64,000 nt of DNA from Halomonas sp. 7T (GCF_025643255.1 NZ_CP087112.1:2232001-2296000); one strand, 5' to 3'. Shown: positions 54,045 to 61,898, numbered from the stretch's first letter. Notes: a model not told the origin generated them from the sequence alone. Made by a program: numbers and translations.

Positions 54045-55349
54045 TTAACCCTTTGCTGGCTTAAAAAGCCCCACCAGCCGCTGGCGTTCCTCCTCTTCAT
54101 AAAAGCTTGGGTCGTCAAATAGATCACGCTGCGTATCATCAAAGATCATTTCCAGTGCCTCTGCACTACTTTGTACCATTGGCTCAAAGTGGGCGGTATG
54201 CGTCACCAGGGCCGACACATGGCGGCGACGGTAAAGCGCGTAAATACCCAGCAAGGTAAACACGCTGGCGATATAAAGGGGTAAGCCGTGACTTCCTACA
54301 ACCGTCATCAGCGCCCCCGCTGCAATAGGTGCCACGGCACAGCCCGCGCCGTGCATCACCAGCATATCCGCCGAGCCGGAGACAATTTCATCCGGATGCA
54401 GCTGGTCAATCAGCTGGGCGACCGCCAGCGGGTAGAGCGAAAATGCCAAACCACCCCAGATAAAATAGAGCACCAGCAGTGCTTCCTGGCTAGGTGCAAA
54501 CGGCATGCCCGCGGCGATTAGCGCCGCAAGCAATACCACCCAGGTCATGACTCTGGGGCGGTCATGGGTATCTGAAAAACGCCCGATGGGGATCTGCAGC
54601 AGAGCACCCCCGATAATCGCCACGCTCATAACCAGCCCCACGCCGCCAATATCAAACCCAAGCTGTGTGGCGTACACCGGCGTCATCGACCAAAACGCCC
54701 CCATGGCTAATCCCGATAAGGCGGCAGAGGCCACCGCCAGCGGCGCAAAGCCTAGTAGCGCCCGCAGGCTGCTTTTGGGCCGCTCGGGAAGTTTAGGCTG
54801 AACCCGGCGGGTCATGGTGATGGGTAACAGCGCCCAGCTAATTAAAATGGCGATCACCACAAACAGCAGAAACCCCTGTGGCGACGCAAGCCGCAGCAGT
54901 TGCTGTGCCGTAGCGAGCGCCCCTAGGTTAACCACCATATACACCGCGAAAATACGCCCCCGCTCGTGGCTAGCGGCTTGGCTATTCAGCCAGCTCTCAA
55001 TCACGGTAATCAAGGTGATAAACGAAAGTCCGTAAACCACCCGCAAAGGCAGCCACACCCACGGGTTGATAAACACAAGGTGCAGCAGTGCCACCGATGC
55101 GCAAATAGAGGCGCAGAACCCAAAAGTGCGAATGTGCCCCATCCGCCGAATTAAGCGCCCGCTTACCCAGGTGCCACAAATGAAGCCGACAAAGTAGCCG
55201 GACATAATCATCCCCAGCACCGCGCTGGAAAAGCCCTCCCCTGTACCACGCAGTGTTAGCAGGGTATTCAGCAGGCCATTACCCAGCAGCAACAGCGCCA
55301 CGCTCCATAAAATCGATTTAACCGGTTTAAGCATTGCCAACGAACGCAT
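54045..55349 (-). CDS. MFS transporter, YcaD-like
   Basis: A 12-helix major facilitator of about 434 residues. The MFS motif between helices 2 and 3 appears as GTWVSGRLIRRMGHIRTFGF, and the region VYGLSFITLITVIESWLNSQ and later GRFSDTHDRPRVM are also typical of the YcaD/Fosmidomycin-resistance-like subgroup. Substrate unknown. The C-terminal 60 residues are hydrophilic. I choose the ATG at 55347-55349 (MRSLAMLKPV), which has GGAAG ahead; the frame extends to 55367. Divergent from the XRE regulator gene, with an operator-like palindrome between them. Confidence 0.88.
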   Translation of the reverse strand: MRSLAMLKPVKSILWSVALLLLGNGLLNTLLTLRGTGEGFSSAVLGMIMSGYFVGFICGTWVSGRLIRRMGHIRTFGFCASICASVALLHLVFINPWVWLPLRVVYGLSFITLITVIESWLNSQAASHERGRIFAVYMVVNLGALATAQQLLRLASPQGFLLFVVIAILISWALLPITMTRRVQPKLPERPKSSLRALLGFAPLAVASAALSGLAMGAFWSMTPVYATQLGFDIGGVGLVMSVAIIGGALLQIPIGRFSDTHDRPRVMTWVVLLAALIAAGMPFAPSQEALLVLYFIWGGLAFSLYPLAVAQLIDQLHPDEIVSGSADMLVMHGAGCAVAPIAAGALMTVVGSHGLPLYIASVFTLLGIYALYRRRHVSALVTHTAHFEPMVQSSAEALEMIFDDTQRDLFDDPSFYEEEERQRLVGLFKPAKG

Positions 55350-55435
55350 TGCGCTTCCCCATCGCAAACACCTAGAGAGGAAGATGCATAAAGGGTGCCA
55401 GCCAGCGGCGCCAAAACAATCGTTGACAGGCTAAC

Positions 55436-55467
55436 GTTCCTTATATAGAACGTTCTATAAAAGGAAC
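55436..55467. promoter_or_regulatory. 32-bp palindrome, probable operator for the XRE-cupin regulator
   Basis: The left half is GTTCCTTA plus TATAGAAC and the right half is GTTCTATA plus AAAGGAAC; all positions are complementary except one A-A pair, which occurs symmetrically at 55443 and 55460. It ends 14 bases before the ATG of the XRE gene and overlaps the region from which the divergent MFS gene is also transcribed. A symmetric site this long beside a regulator gene is a likely autoregulatory operator; binding is an inference. Confidence 0.75.
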
Positions 55468-55481
55468 AACGAGATAATAAA

Positions 55482-56012
55482 ATGGATGAACACTCACTAA
55501 GTACCCTAGGCCAGCACTTACAGTCACTCCGCCAAGCGCAAGGCTGGTCGCTCTCTTACCTGGCTAACGCAGCAGGAATCGCCAAGTCCAATTTAAGCCG
55601 CCTGGAACAAGGTAATGGCAACCCCACGCTGGACACCCTTTGGCGGCTAGCCGTACAGCTCAATGTACCGTTTGGCACGCTGGTGGCGCCTATCACGATG
55701 CCCCTTGGGGAAGATGGCGTTCAGGTTCAACTGATTGACCAGGGCAAAGATTCACCCCAAGTGGACGCCTACTGGATGCGCTGCGCGCCCCATACCTTGC
55801 GCCATGCGGAAGCCCACACGCCAGGCACCCAGGAAACCTTAACGCTGATTAGCGGCTGGTTAGAAGCCGGCCCGGAAGGGGCTGCCACGGCACTCGCCCC
55901 CGGTGAAAGCGTGACCTTTCCTGCCGATAAGCCCCACCTTTACCGCACCCATGACAGCGAGGCCACTATGCTACTCACCGTGACCTACGGCACACAGAGG
56001 AAAATGCCATGA
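55482..56012 (+). CDS. XRE-cupin transcriptional regulator
   Basis: A 176-residue regulator. Residues about 8-65 are a lambda-repressor-like helix-turn-helix: LRQAQGWSLSYLANAAGIAK and SNLSRLEQGNGNPTLDTLWR. The C-terminal half is a cupin barrel (about 105-170) with the HAEAHTPGTQETLTLISGWL and FPADKPHLYR pattern of small-molecule-binding cupins. This architecture usually controls adjacent amino acid or polyamine transport genes. Its stop overlaps the azlC start by four bases, so it is the first gene of the unit, and it likely represses via the palindrome upstream. Confidence 0.9.
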   Translation: MDEHSLSTLGQHLQSLRQAQGWSLSYLANAAGIAKSNLSRLEQGNGNPTLDTLWRLAVQLNVPFGTLVAPITMPLGEDGVQVQLIDQGKDSPQVDAYWMRCAPHTLRHAEAHTPGTQETLTLISGWLEAGPEGAATALAPGESVTFPADKPHLYRTHDSEATMLLTVTYGTQRKMP

Positions 56013-56731
56013 GCGAGCTTGTTAGCCACTCTCCTGGGCGAAGCACCCTGCAAGGCGTGCGGGACGCCATTCCGCTGCTGGGCGGCTATATTCCGGTGGC
56101 GCTGTCGTTTGGTTTAGTCGCTAGCCAAGCGGGATTTAGCACGCTAGAGGCCGCCGCGATCTCGCTGCTGATCTACGCCGGTGCTTCGCAGTTTCTGTTT
56201 GTCGGCATGATCGCCACCGGCGCGCCGCTGTGGCTAGTGGTGGCCTTAACCCTGCTGATCAACGTGCGTCACGTGGTGTATGGCCCTAACCTTGCCCACC
56301 TGCTGCCGCGCAGCCGCCACTGGCCCTGGTTAATGCACGGCCTGACTGACCAAGTATTTGCGCTCGCGCTCACCCGGCTTCCCCAACTGCCCGAAGCCAA
56401 GCGCTTCTGCTGGTTTGTAGGGGCATCGCTTTTTGTCTGGGCGGCATGGGTAGTGTTTACGATGGTAGGCGCCACCGCCGGTGAAGCGTTTACCGCCCGC
56501 TGGCCGCTGCTAGGTGAGATTATGCCCTTCGCCCTGCCTGCGCTGTTTCTCACCATGGTAGCCCCGCGATTTACCGATAAACGCTGGGCTGCCGCCATGG
56601 GCATCACCATTGCCGCCGCGCTTGGCTTAACCTTAGTGGGCGGCAGCAACGTGGCCATTCCGTTAGGCGCCGCCTGCGGCGCGCTGTGCTTTTACACCGT
56701 GAAGTTTCAAAAAGGGAGGCACCCACAATGA
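56009..56731 (+). CDS. azlC: AzlC-family branched-chain amino acid exporter subunit
   Basis: Large subunit (240 residues, seven or eight transmembrane helices) of the AzlCD exporter. The family regions AIPLLGGYIPVALSFGLVAS, YAGASQFLFVGMIATGAPLW, LLINVRHVVYGPNLAHLLP and HGLTDQVFALALTR are present. Substrates of relatives include azaleucine, valine and other branched-chain or toxic amino acids; the substrate here is not determined. ATGA overlaps on both sides (with the XRE gene and azlD) make a three-gene operon. Confidence 0.93.
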   Translation: MSELVSHSPGRSTLQGVRDAIPLLGGYIPVALSFGLVASQAGFSTLEAAAISLLIYAGASQFLFVGMIATGAPLWLVVALTLLINVRHVVYGPNLAHLLPRSRHWPWLMHGLTDQVFALALTRLPQLPEAKRFCWFVGASLFVWAAWVVFTMVGATAGEAFTARWPLLGEIMPFALPALFLTMVAPRFTDKRWAAAMGITIAAALGLTLVGGSNVAIPLGAACGALCFYTVKFQKGRHPQ

Positions 56732-57060
56732 GTACCGGACTCTGGCTCGCCGTACTGATATGCGCCTTCGGCACGCTGCTGATGCGCGTCGTGCCGTTCT
56801 TATGGATGCAGCGCCGCTTGGGCAGCGATACAGATATGAGCGCCATGCCCCAATGGCTGGGCATTCTTGGCCCGCTGATGATTGCTGCGGTGCTGGGCGT
56901 TTCCATTGTACCGGTCAACCCCAGCGCCATTTCATGGTTCGCTACCGTTATCGGGCTGAGCGCCACCTTACTCACATGGTGGCGGCTACGCTCGCTAGGC
57001 TGGCCGGTAGCCGCTGGGGTAGCGGTGTTTGGGATAGTGGAGATCGCCTTTGCTCTATAA
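56728..57060 (+). CDS. azlD: AzlD-family small exporter subunit
   Basis: The small partner of AzlC: 110 residues, four hydrophobic helices, opening MSTGLWLAVLICAFGTLLMR with LMRVVPFLWMQRR and ILGPLMIAAVLGVSIVP. The ATG at 56728 overlaps the azlC stop (ATGA), so this is the real start, not the ATG at 56686 inside azlC; GGAGGC lies just ahead. It ends nine bases before the convergent serine hydrolase stop. Confidence 0.92.
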   Translation: MSTGLWLAVLICAFGTLLMRVVPFLWMQRRLGSDTDMSAMPQWLGILGPLMIAAVLGVSIVPVNPSAISWFATVIGLSATLLTWWRLRSLGWPVAAGVAVFGIVEIAFAL

Positions 57061-57069
57061 ACCAGCCCG

Positions 57070-58401
57070 TTAAAGCGTCGCTGTGCGCTCCATCAAATAC
57101 TCCGCCACCGCCTGATACGCTGGTAGCGAGGTCGGGTCGTTAGCGGCATTGCCCGCCACCGGGTGCGAGGCAAAGCGCACAATCACCATCTCGGCGGTGG
57201 GGTCGATATAAATGGTTTGCCCATGCACCCCACGCGCCGCGAATGCGCCATGTTCGTTATGCAGCGACCACCACATACCGCGATAGCTACCGCCGGGTAA
57301 ATAGCGGTAGCCAGCCTGTGCAAATGCCTGCCTATCGCCGCCTTGGCGAATGCGTTCTACCACTGCCGCTGGAAATAGCCGCTCGCCGTTTATCTCGCCT
57401 TCGTTTAACACTAGCTGGCCGACTCTAGCCAAATCACGCAGGCCCGCGCTAAGCCCGCCGCCTGCAAACGGCGTGCCGATAGAATCGACCGTATAGTAGC
57501 CATCCTGCTCCGCGCCTATTTGCTGCCAAATGCGCGACGACAACAGCGATGCCACTGACTCGCCGGTCGTGCGTGCGATTACCCACCCCAGCGCATCGGT
57601 GTTGATGGTTTTATAGCCAAACGCCTGCCCGTGCTCGCCTTCCGGCTGCACGGTAGCGAGATACTCATAGTAGGTACGCGGCCCGGTGTAATCCTCTGGC
57701 TTAGGCAGCGGGCTTGCCGCAGCGTTATACGCCCAGATTTCTGCGTTGGGGTCGCTGTACTCTTCACTAAACGCAAGCCCGGTGGTCATTTCCAAAAGCT
57801 GCTGTACCGTGGCATTGCCAAAGGCGCTCTCCCCTAGCTCGGGTATGATCTCCCCCACCAGCGCCTGCTCATCCAGCACGCCCTCCGCCACCAGAATTTC
57901 ACCCAGCAGGCCGGTCATGGATTTGGTCACCGACATGGCGCCGTGCTGACCCGCCTCATCCAGGCAGCCGGAGTAAGTTTCATACACCACCTGCCCCTGG
58001 TGCAAAATCAGCGCGCCATCGGTGTAGTTTTCGTTCAGCGCAGCCTGCCAGGTCATTGGCTCGCTACCATCAATCGGTGTGAACGTCACATCGTTAATCC
58101 CATCGTCCAACGCGTAGTTAAACGGCACCGGCGCGCCTAACCCACGGCTGACCTGCTTGGTAGGCAACAGCTCGCGAAAGTGGCACACCGTCCAGCGCAT
58201 TTTGGGAAAGCTGAAATAGTTGGCATCCGGCTGGCCGATGATGCGCTCTGGCGGTGGTGGAAAGCCCTGCATCCAACCCAGTTGCCTAGGGTCAGAGTCT
58301 TCGGCACTTAGCACCTCCGCCTGCGCACCCTGGGCAAGCACGGCGGACACGCACAGCACAGCGGGCAGCACCGAGCGGATAGCAAAACAATACCTTGGCA
58401 T
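57070..58401 (-). CDS. exported serine hydrolase of the class C beta-lactamase/DD-peptidase fold
   Basis: A 443-residue precursor with a signal peptide (FAIRSVLPAVLCVSAVLAQG, cleavage near AQA-EV), thus periplasmic. The active-site serine motif SxxK reads MSVTKSMTGLLGEILVAEG at about residue 155, and YNAAAS and a later HGQTIYIDP could be the second and third motifs. Family members are esterases, amidases or D-amino peptidases, and a true beta-lactamase is unlikely from the motif spacing. Substrate is unknown. Adjacent to a class A beta-lactamase, 74 bases apart on the same strand. Confidence 0.85.
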   Translation of the reverse strand: MPRYCFAIRSVLPAVLCVSAVLAQGAQAEVLSAEDSDPRQLGWMQGFPPPPERIIGQPDANYFSFPKMRWTVCHFRELLPTKQVSRGLGAPVPFNYALDDGINDVTFTPIDGSEPMTWQAALNENYTDGALILHQGQVVYETYSGCLDEAGQHGAMSVTKSMTGLLGEILVAEGVLDEQALVGEIIPELGESAFGNATVQQLLEMTTGLAFSEEYSDPNAEIWAYNAAASPLPKPEDYTGPRTYYEYLATVQPEGEHGQAFGYKTINTDALGWVIARTTGESVASLLSSRIWQQIGAEQDGYYTVDSIGTPFAGGGLSAGLRDLARVGQLVLNEGEINGERLFPAAVVERIRQGGDRQAFAQAGYRYLPGGSYRGMWWSLHNEHGAFAARGVHGQTIYIDPTAEMVIVRFASHPVAGNAANDPTSLPAYQAVAEYLMERTATL

Positions 58402-58475
58402 AATTCACTCCTTGATCAGCCGCCCGGTACAGCACCGAACAAGCATGCTCCTCAGTATAGCGAGAACCACTGCGC

Positions 58476-59357
58476 TTATTGCTGGCCTTGTAGGGTTTGT
58501 TGAATCACTTCCCCTAGAGACGCAATCGCTGCATTACGCGCTTCAAACGACGCCTCGGTTTCGGTGATATAAAACACTACCACCGTGGGTGCTTGCTCCG
58601 GCGGCCAAATAATCGCGGTAATTGAGCGTGAGCCATAACCACCCGCGCCGGTTCTGTCCGCAATTTCCCAGTCCGGCATAGCGGCGCGAAACAGGCCATC
58701 GGCCACGGCGTTGCCCTTCATCCATGTTTCAAGCTGCTGCCGAGCCTCTGGCGTTAGCACATTACCCAACACCAGCTTTTCTAACGTGGCCAACATGGCG
58801 TTGGGCGTGGTGGTGTCGCGCTGATCTCCCGGCGTGGCTTCATTTAGCTCAGTCTCAAAGCGATCTAGGCGAGTGGTGCGGTCATCTATGCGACGCGCAA
58901 ACGCGGTAACCGCTTCCGGCCCGCCCAGCGCTTGCAGCACTAGGTTAGCGGCGGTGTTATCGCTGGTGGTCATGGTAGCGTCACATAGCTCAAACAGCGT
59001 CAGAGGCTGATGGCCCGCGTACTGCTCGGTCACCGGCGAGTAAGTCACTAGCTCCGACGCTTCAAAACTAACCTCGGTGTCCAGCGCTAGCTGCCCTTCA
59101 TCCACCTGCGCCAGCAGTGCGCCACAGGCCAAGGTCTTAAACGTGCTGGACATGGCAAAGCGCTCATCCGCATTCACTTCCCAGCGCTGGCCCGTGGCTA
59201 AATTATGGGCGGCAAAGCCAATACGCGCTTCTAAGGTTTGTTCGATGCGCTCAAGCTCGGCGGTAATGCGATCTTGCTGTGCCATCACAGACGCTGATAC
59301 CAACAGCAGGCACACTGAAAGAGCCGCCTGCAGCCAGCGTGGTTGGGGGAGAGTCAT
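58476..59357 (-). CDS. class A beta-lactamase, RTG (CARB-like) type
   Basis: A 293-residue periplasmic serine beta-lactamase with a signal peptide (LQAALSVCLLLVSASVMA). All class A motifs are seen: S71-T-F-K74 for the catalytic serine, SDN at 132-134, and E168-T-E-L-N on the omega loop; the third motif is R235-T-G instead of the common KTG, as in CARB/PSE-type enzymes. Cysteine 78 and 125 could form the disulfide known from TEM. Likely hydrolyses penicillins; spectrum is not predictable. Whether it is expressed is unknown, no ampR-like gene is adjacent. It lies next to a broken OsmC remnant, so the locus has been rearranged. Confidence 0.92.
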   Translation of the reverse strand: MTLPQPRWLQAALSVCLLLVSASVMAQQDRITAELERIEQTLEARIGFAAHNLATGQRWEVNADERFAMSSTFKTLACGALLAQVDEGQLALDTEVSFEASELVTYSPVTEQYAGHQPLTLFELCDATMTTSDNTAANLVLQALGGPEAVTAFARRIDDRTTRLDRFETELNEATPGDQRDTTTPNAMLATLEKLVLGNVLTPEARQQLETWMKGNAVADGLFRAAMPDWEIADRTGAGGYGSRSITAIIWPPEQAPTVVVFYITETEASFEARNAAIASLGEVIQQTLQGQQ

Positions 59358-59401
59358 TGTGTTTATTCCTAAGCAGTGAGTGAAACAATTACGCTGAGTT
59401 T

Positions 59402-59506
59402 AGCAGGCACGCGAACGCCTCCATCAAATGCCTACTCGTGCCCACGGCTGTAGCGTTGATCGACAAAGGCCTCATCGGCCCGAATGGAAGCGGTGTATTC
59501 GGCCAT
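59402..59506 (-). pseudogene. OsmC-family protein N-terminal remnant
   Basis: From the ATG at 59504-59506 the minus strand encodes MAEYTASIRADEAFVDQRYS then RGHE and an amber stop at 59432-59434; beyond it the frame continues AFDGGVRVPA. The order MxEYxAxIR, AF-D-RYSRGHxW, FDGGVxVPAS is the start of OsmC-family peroxide reductases (a Trp codon normally stands where TAG is now). Similarity then ends, 45 bases before the beta-lactamase start. So only about 35 codons of a roughly 150-codon gene survive. The match is from memory of the family and should be checked by search. Confidence 0.6.
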
Positions 59507-59568
59507 TTGGGTTCCTCTGGTTAAATAGCTAGGTAGAGTAACGTCGATGCGTAAGCGCAGAACCCAGC

Positions 59569-60090
59569 TTAAATGTAAGGCTCGTTGATACTTGCGGCAC
59601 GATCTTTCGCTAGCTCAATGACGGCATGCCCCAGCTGCACCAGCGTGCCAAAATTAGGCTTGGTTTCAGGTTTTAATGAACGGTAAGCGCTGGTGCGACT
59701 TTTGATACCTGCTTTCGCGATCACTTGGCTATGACCAAATTGTTCCACATAAGAGCGAATAGCGGCTTGCAAAATATCAGGGCGACCCTCTTTCATTGAC
59801 TCCCAAGAAGCCTGCTTAATCACGGCTTCCATTTCTTGAACGTTAAAAAAAACGTCTACGGGCTTTTGCTCACCTTTGGTAATGGCACGCAGTGTTGCCG
59901 CAGAAAGCTCATTGCCGCTCCAATTGAGGGAGCCTTCCGGCGTTAAGGAAAAGCGCTTGAAGTCTTTGACCTCAGAAAAGGGAGGCTTATTGAAGTAAGC
60001 TGCCAAATCAGCGCGGCCCTGATAACCATCGCTGAACGTTAGCGCCAGGGCATGACCTGAAATGACATCAACATCCACGATTTTTAGCAT
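59569..60090 (-). CDS. DUF2442 protein with C-terminal helix-turn-helix-like domain
   Basis: A 173-residue protein. Residues 1-80 match DUF2442: MLKIVDVDVISGHALALTFS, then DLAAYFNKPPFSEVKDFKRF and EGSLNWSGNELSAATLR. The second half contains AIRSYVEQFGHSQVIAKAGI and SRTSAYRSLKPETKPNFGTL, which looks like the helix-turn-helix of HigA/addiction-module antidote proteins (a pattern S-x-x-Y-R-x-L). It overlaps its partner DUF4160 gene by seven bases. DUF4160-DUF2442 pairs are found beside toxin-antitoxin genes; the C-terminal domain suggests an antitoxin-like regulator. Function is unproven. Confidence 0.7.
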   Translation of the reverse strand: MLKIVDVDVISGHALALTFSDGYQGRADLAAYFNKPPFSEVKDFKRFSLTPEGSLNWSGNELSAATLRAITKGEQKPVDVFFNVQEMEAVIKQASWESMKEGRPDILQAAIRSYVEQFGHSQVIAKAGIKSRTSAYRSLKPETKPNFGTLVQLGHAVIELAKDRAASINEPYI

Positions 60091-60353
60091 ACGTCACCTA
60101 GCTTACCTGGGTTTTCGCCATTCACTGCTTTGTGCCACATCACCATCAACTGTTCACGGTGCTCGAAAATATGGCTCTCCGCTCTCTTACGCTGCTTGTT
60201 AGGCAGATAGCCCTCTAGACATTCTCCCGTTTCAATCGCAATGATTAGCTCGTAGCTACCATACTTCACATGAAGGTGGGGTAGCTTATGTTGCTTGTTA
60301 TCAAAAAAATACAAGCAAAAAGAAAGGCCTAGCAACGCATCAATTTCCGGCAT
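60084..60353 (-). CDS. DUF4160 protein, partner of the DUF2442 gene
   Basis: An 89-residue protein: FCLYFFDNKQHKLPHLHVKY then ELIIAIETGECLEGYLPNKQ. The H-x-P-H-H/L-H-x-Y box and the following D/E-rich strand define DUF4160. Short proteins of this family are commonly encoded with DUF2442 and have been proposed as toxin-like, without firm proof. Starts the pair; the ATG is preceded by weak signals. The region upstream (60354-60519) divergently precedes the aldo/keto reductase gene. Confidence 0.7.
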   Translation of the reverse strand: MPEIDALLGLSFCLYFFDNKQHKLPHLHVKYGSYELIIAIETGECLEGYLPNKQRKRAESHIFEHREQLMVMWHKAVNGENPGKLGDVC

Positions 60354-60519
60354 GGTATCTCTAACGCCTGTTACTTCAATAGACTATAGCAACGTATCCT
60401 TGAAGAGACAAAATAGAAAATTTTCGAGACACGGATCGTCTACGATGGAAGCATGAACGGCGATTGCACTAGGCAGTCAGAACCTCATCACAGTAGGAAA
60501 TACAACAGGAGCGCAAGAC

Positions 60520-61341
60520 ATGCAGACGGTTAAGCTAGGCGGAGAAAGCGTACCCCGTATCGGCCAGGGCACCTGGCATATGGGCGAGGATGCGGGGCAG
60601 CGCCAAGCGGAGGTTAGAGCGCTGCGTGCAGGCCTAGACCTGGGCATGACGCTGATTGATACCGCCGAGATGTATGCCGAAGGCGGTGCTGAAGAGGTGG
60701 TTGGCCAAGCGATTAGCGGGCGGCGCGATGAGGTGTATCTGGTCAGCAAGGTTTACCCGCACAACGCCAGCACTAAGGGTGTTCAAGCGGCCTGCGAGCG
60801 CAGCCTGCGCCGATTGGGCACCGAGACGATTGATTTCTACCTGCTGCACTGGCGCGGCCAGTACCCGCTGAGCGAAACCGTGGAAGCGTTTGAGCGGCTG
60901 CGCGAGCAGGGCAAGATTCTGCGCTGGGGCGTGTCGAATTTTGACGTTGACGACTTAACCGAGTTGGACGCGCCCGCCTGCGCCACCAACCAAGTGCTCT
61001 ACAACCCCGCAGCACGCGGCATTGAGTACGACCTACTGCCCTGGCAGGCACAGCACAACATGCCACTGATGGCCTACTGCCCAATCGGGCAAGGAGGCGC
61101 GCTGCTGCATAACGCCACCCTGCAACGCATCGCCGACAAACACAGCGCCACCCCCGCGCAAGTCGCGCTTGCCTGGGCACTGCGCCACCCTCGGGTGATC
61201 GCTATTCCTAAAGCCGTGAATCTGGATCACCTCAAACAGAACGCCGCTGCAGATAGCGTCAAACTCGATGAAGAGGATTTGGCACAGATCGACGCCGACT
61301 ACGCGCCGCCAACACGTAAGCAGGGCTTAATGATGGTGTGA
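60520..61341 (+). CDS. aldo/keto reductase
   Basis: A 273-residue NADPH-dependent (beta/alpha)8 reductase. The tetrad is complete: Asp in TLIDTAEMYAEG, Tyr in the same motif, Lys in YLVSKVYPHNAS and His in FYLLHWRGQYPLSE. ASAVNLDHLKQNAAADSVKL-like NADPH-binding residues appear near the end (IPKAVNLDHLKQNA). Of the DkgA/AKR type, so it may reduce methylglyoxal, 2,5-diketogluconate or other carbonyls. ATG preceded by CAGGAG. First of the plus-strand pair leading into yefM; a 37-base gap. Confidence 0.93.
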   Translation: MQTVKLGGESVPRIGQGTWHMGEDAGQRQAEVRALRAGLDLGMTLIDTAEMYAEGGAEEVVGQAISGRRDEVYLVSKVYPHNASTKGVQAACERSLRRLGTETIDFYLLHWRGQYPLSETVEAFERLREQGKILRWGVSNFDVDDLTELDAPACATNQVLYNPAARGIEYDLLPWQAQHNMPLMAYCPIGQGGALLHNATLQRIADKHSATPAQVALAWALRHPRVIAIPKAVNLDHLKQNAAADSVKLDEEDLAQIDADYAPPTRKQGLMMV

Positions 61342-61378
61342 GTAAGTGCTCATCAACGGCCCGTTCAGGAGTACCCTT

Positions 61379-61630
61379 ATGGATGCCATCAGCTACACCG
61401 CCGCTAGAACCCATCTAGCAAAAATCATGGAGCAGGTCTGTGAAGACCACTCCCCTGTGGTCATTACCCGCAATAAGGCGCAATCCGTGGTCATGATCTC
61501 TCTGGAAGACTATGAGGCGCTGCAAGAGACCGCCTATCTCCTGCGCGCGCCGAAGAACGCCCGCCGTATGCTTGAATCCGTTGTCGAGCTGGAACAGGGC
61601 GGTGGTCGAGAGAAGCCACGTCTTGAGTGA
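61379..61630 (+). CDS. yefM: YefM antitoxin (Phd/YefM family)
   Basis: The 83-residue product is a complete type II antitoxin: MDAISYTAARTHLAKIMEQV, then ITRNKAQSVVMISLEDYEAL and a C-terminal EDYE region that would bind YoeB, ending in the disordered tail. Dimers of such proteins repress their own promoter. The ATG at 61379-61381 gives the normal N-terminus; 61346 is an upstream alternative. Its GTG-overlapping partner yoeB is broken, so this is an orphaned antitoxin. Confidence 0.92.
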   Translation: MDAISYTAARTHLAKIMEQVCEDHSPVVITRNKAQSVVMISLEDYEALQETAYLLRAPKNARRMLESVVELEQGGGREKPRLE

Positions 61631-61879
61631 AGTTCATACTCTCTGCAAACGCCGGTGTAGACTATCTGCAGGAGCAAACAACCAACAAAAACTCTTTACC
61701 GAATCAACAAGCTAATCAAAGCAACCAAGCGAGAGCCATTTGAAGGAGTCGGCAAGCCAGAGCCCCTTAAACATAACCTCGCGGGTTACTGGTCTCGGCG
61801 AATCAAAGAAGAACACCGCATCGTTTACAAGGTCACGGATGACGCTTTGCTTATTGCCCAGCTTCGGTATCACTACTGA
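61627..61879 (+). pseudogene. yoeB: yoeB toxin, frameshifted
   Basis: A GTG at 61627 overlaps the yefM stop, as in intact yefM-yoeB pairs. The first 20 codons resemble YoeB (VKFILSANAGVDYL) but with glycine in the usual tryptophan position and the two residues after DYL (Tyr-Trp) missing. At the A5 run 61687-61691 the frame shifts by one base; the matching frame then reads KTLYRINKLIKATKREPFEG, VGKPEPLKHNLAGYWSRR and HRIVYKV to RYHY and TGA at 61877-61879, with the catalytic Glu, Arg and His in place. In the original frame translation ends at 61743. No functional toxin is expected. Confidence 0.88.
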
Positions 61880-61898
61880 TTTAACGCCTTTGTTCAGC

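Noticed and set aside
61627..61879. Programmed frameshift producing active YoeB
   Set aside because: The N-terminal part also lacks conserved Trp and the Tyr-Trp pair, so decay explains the break better than recoding.
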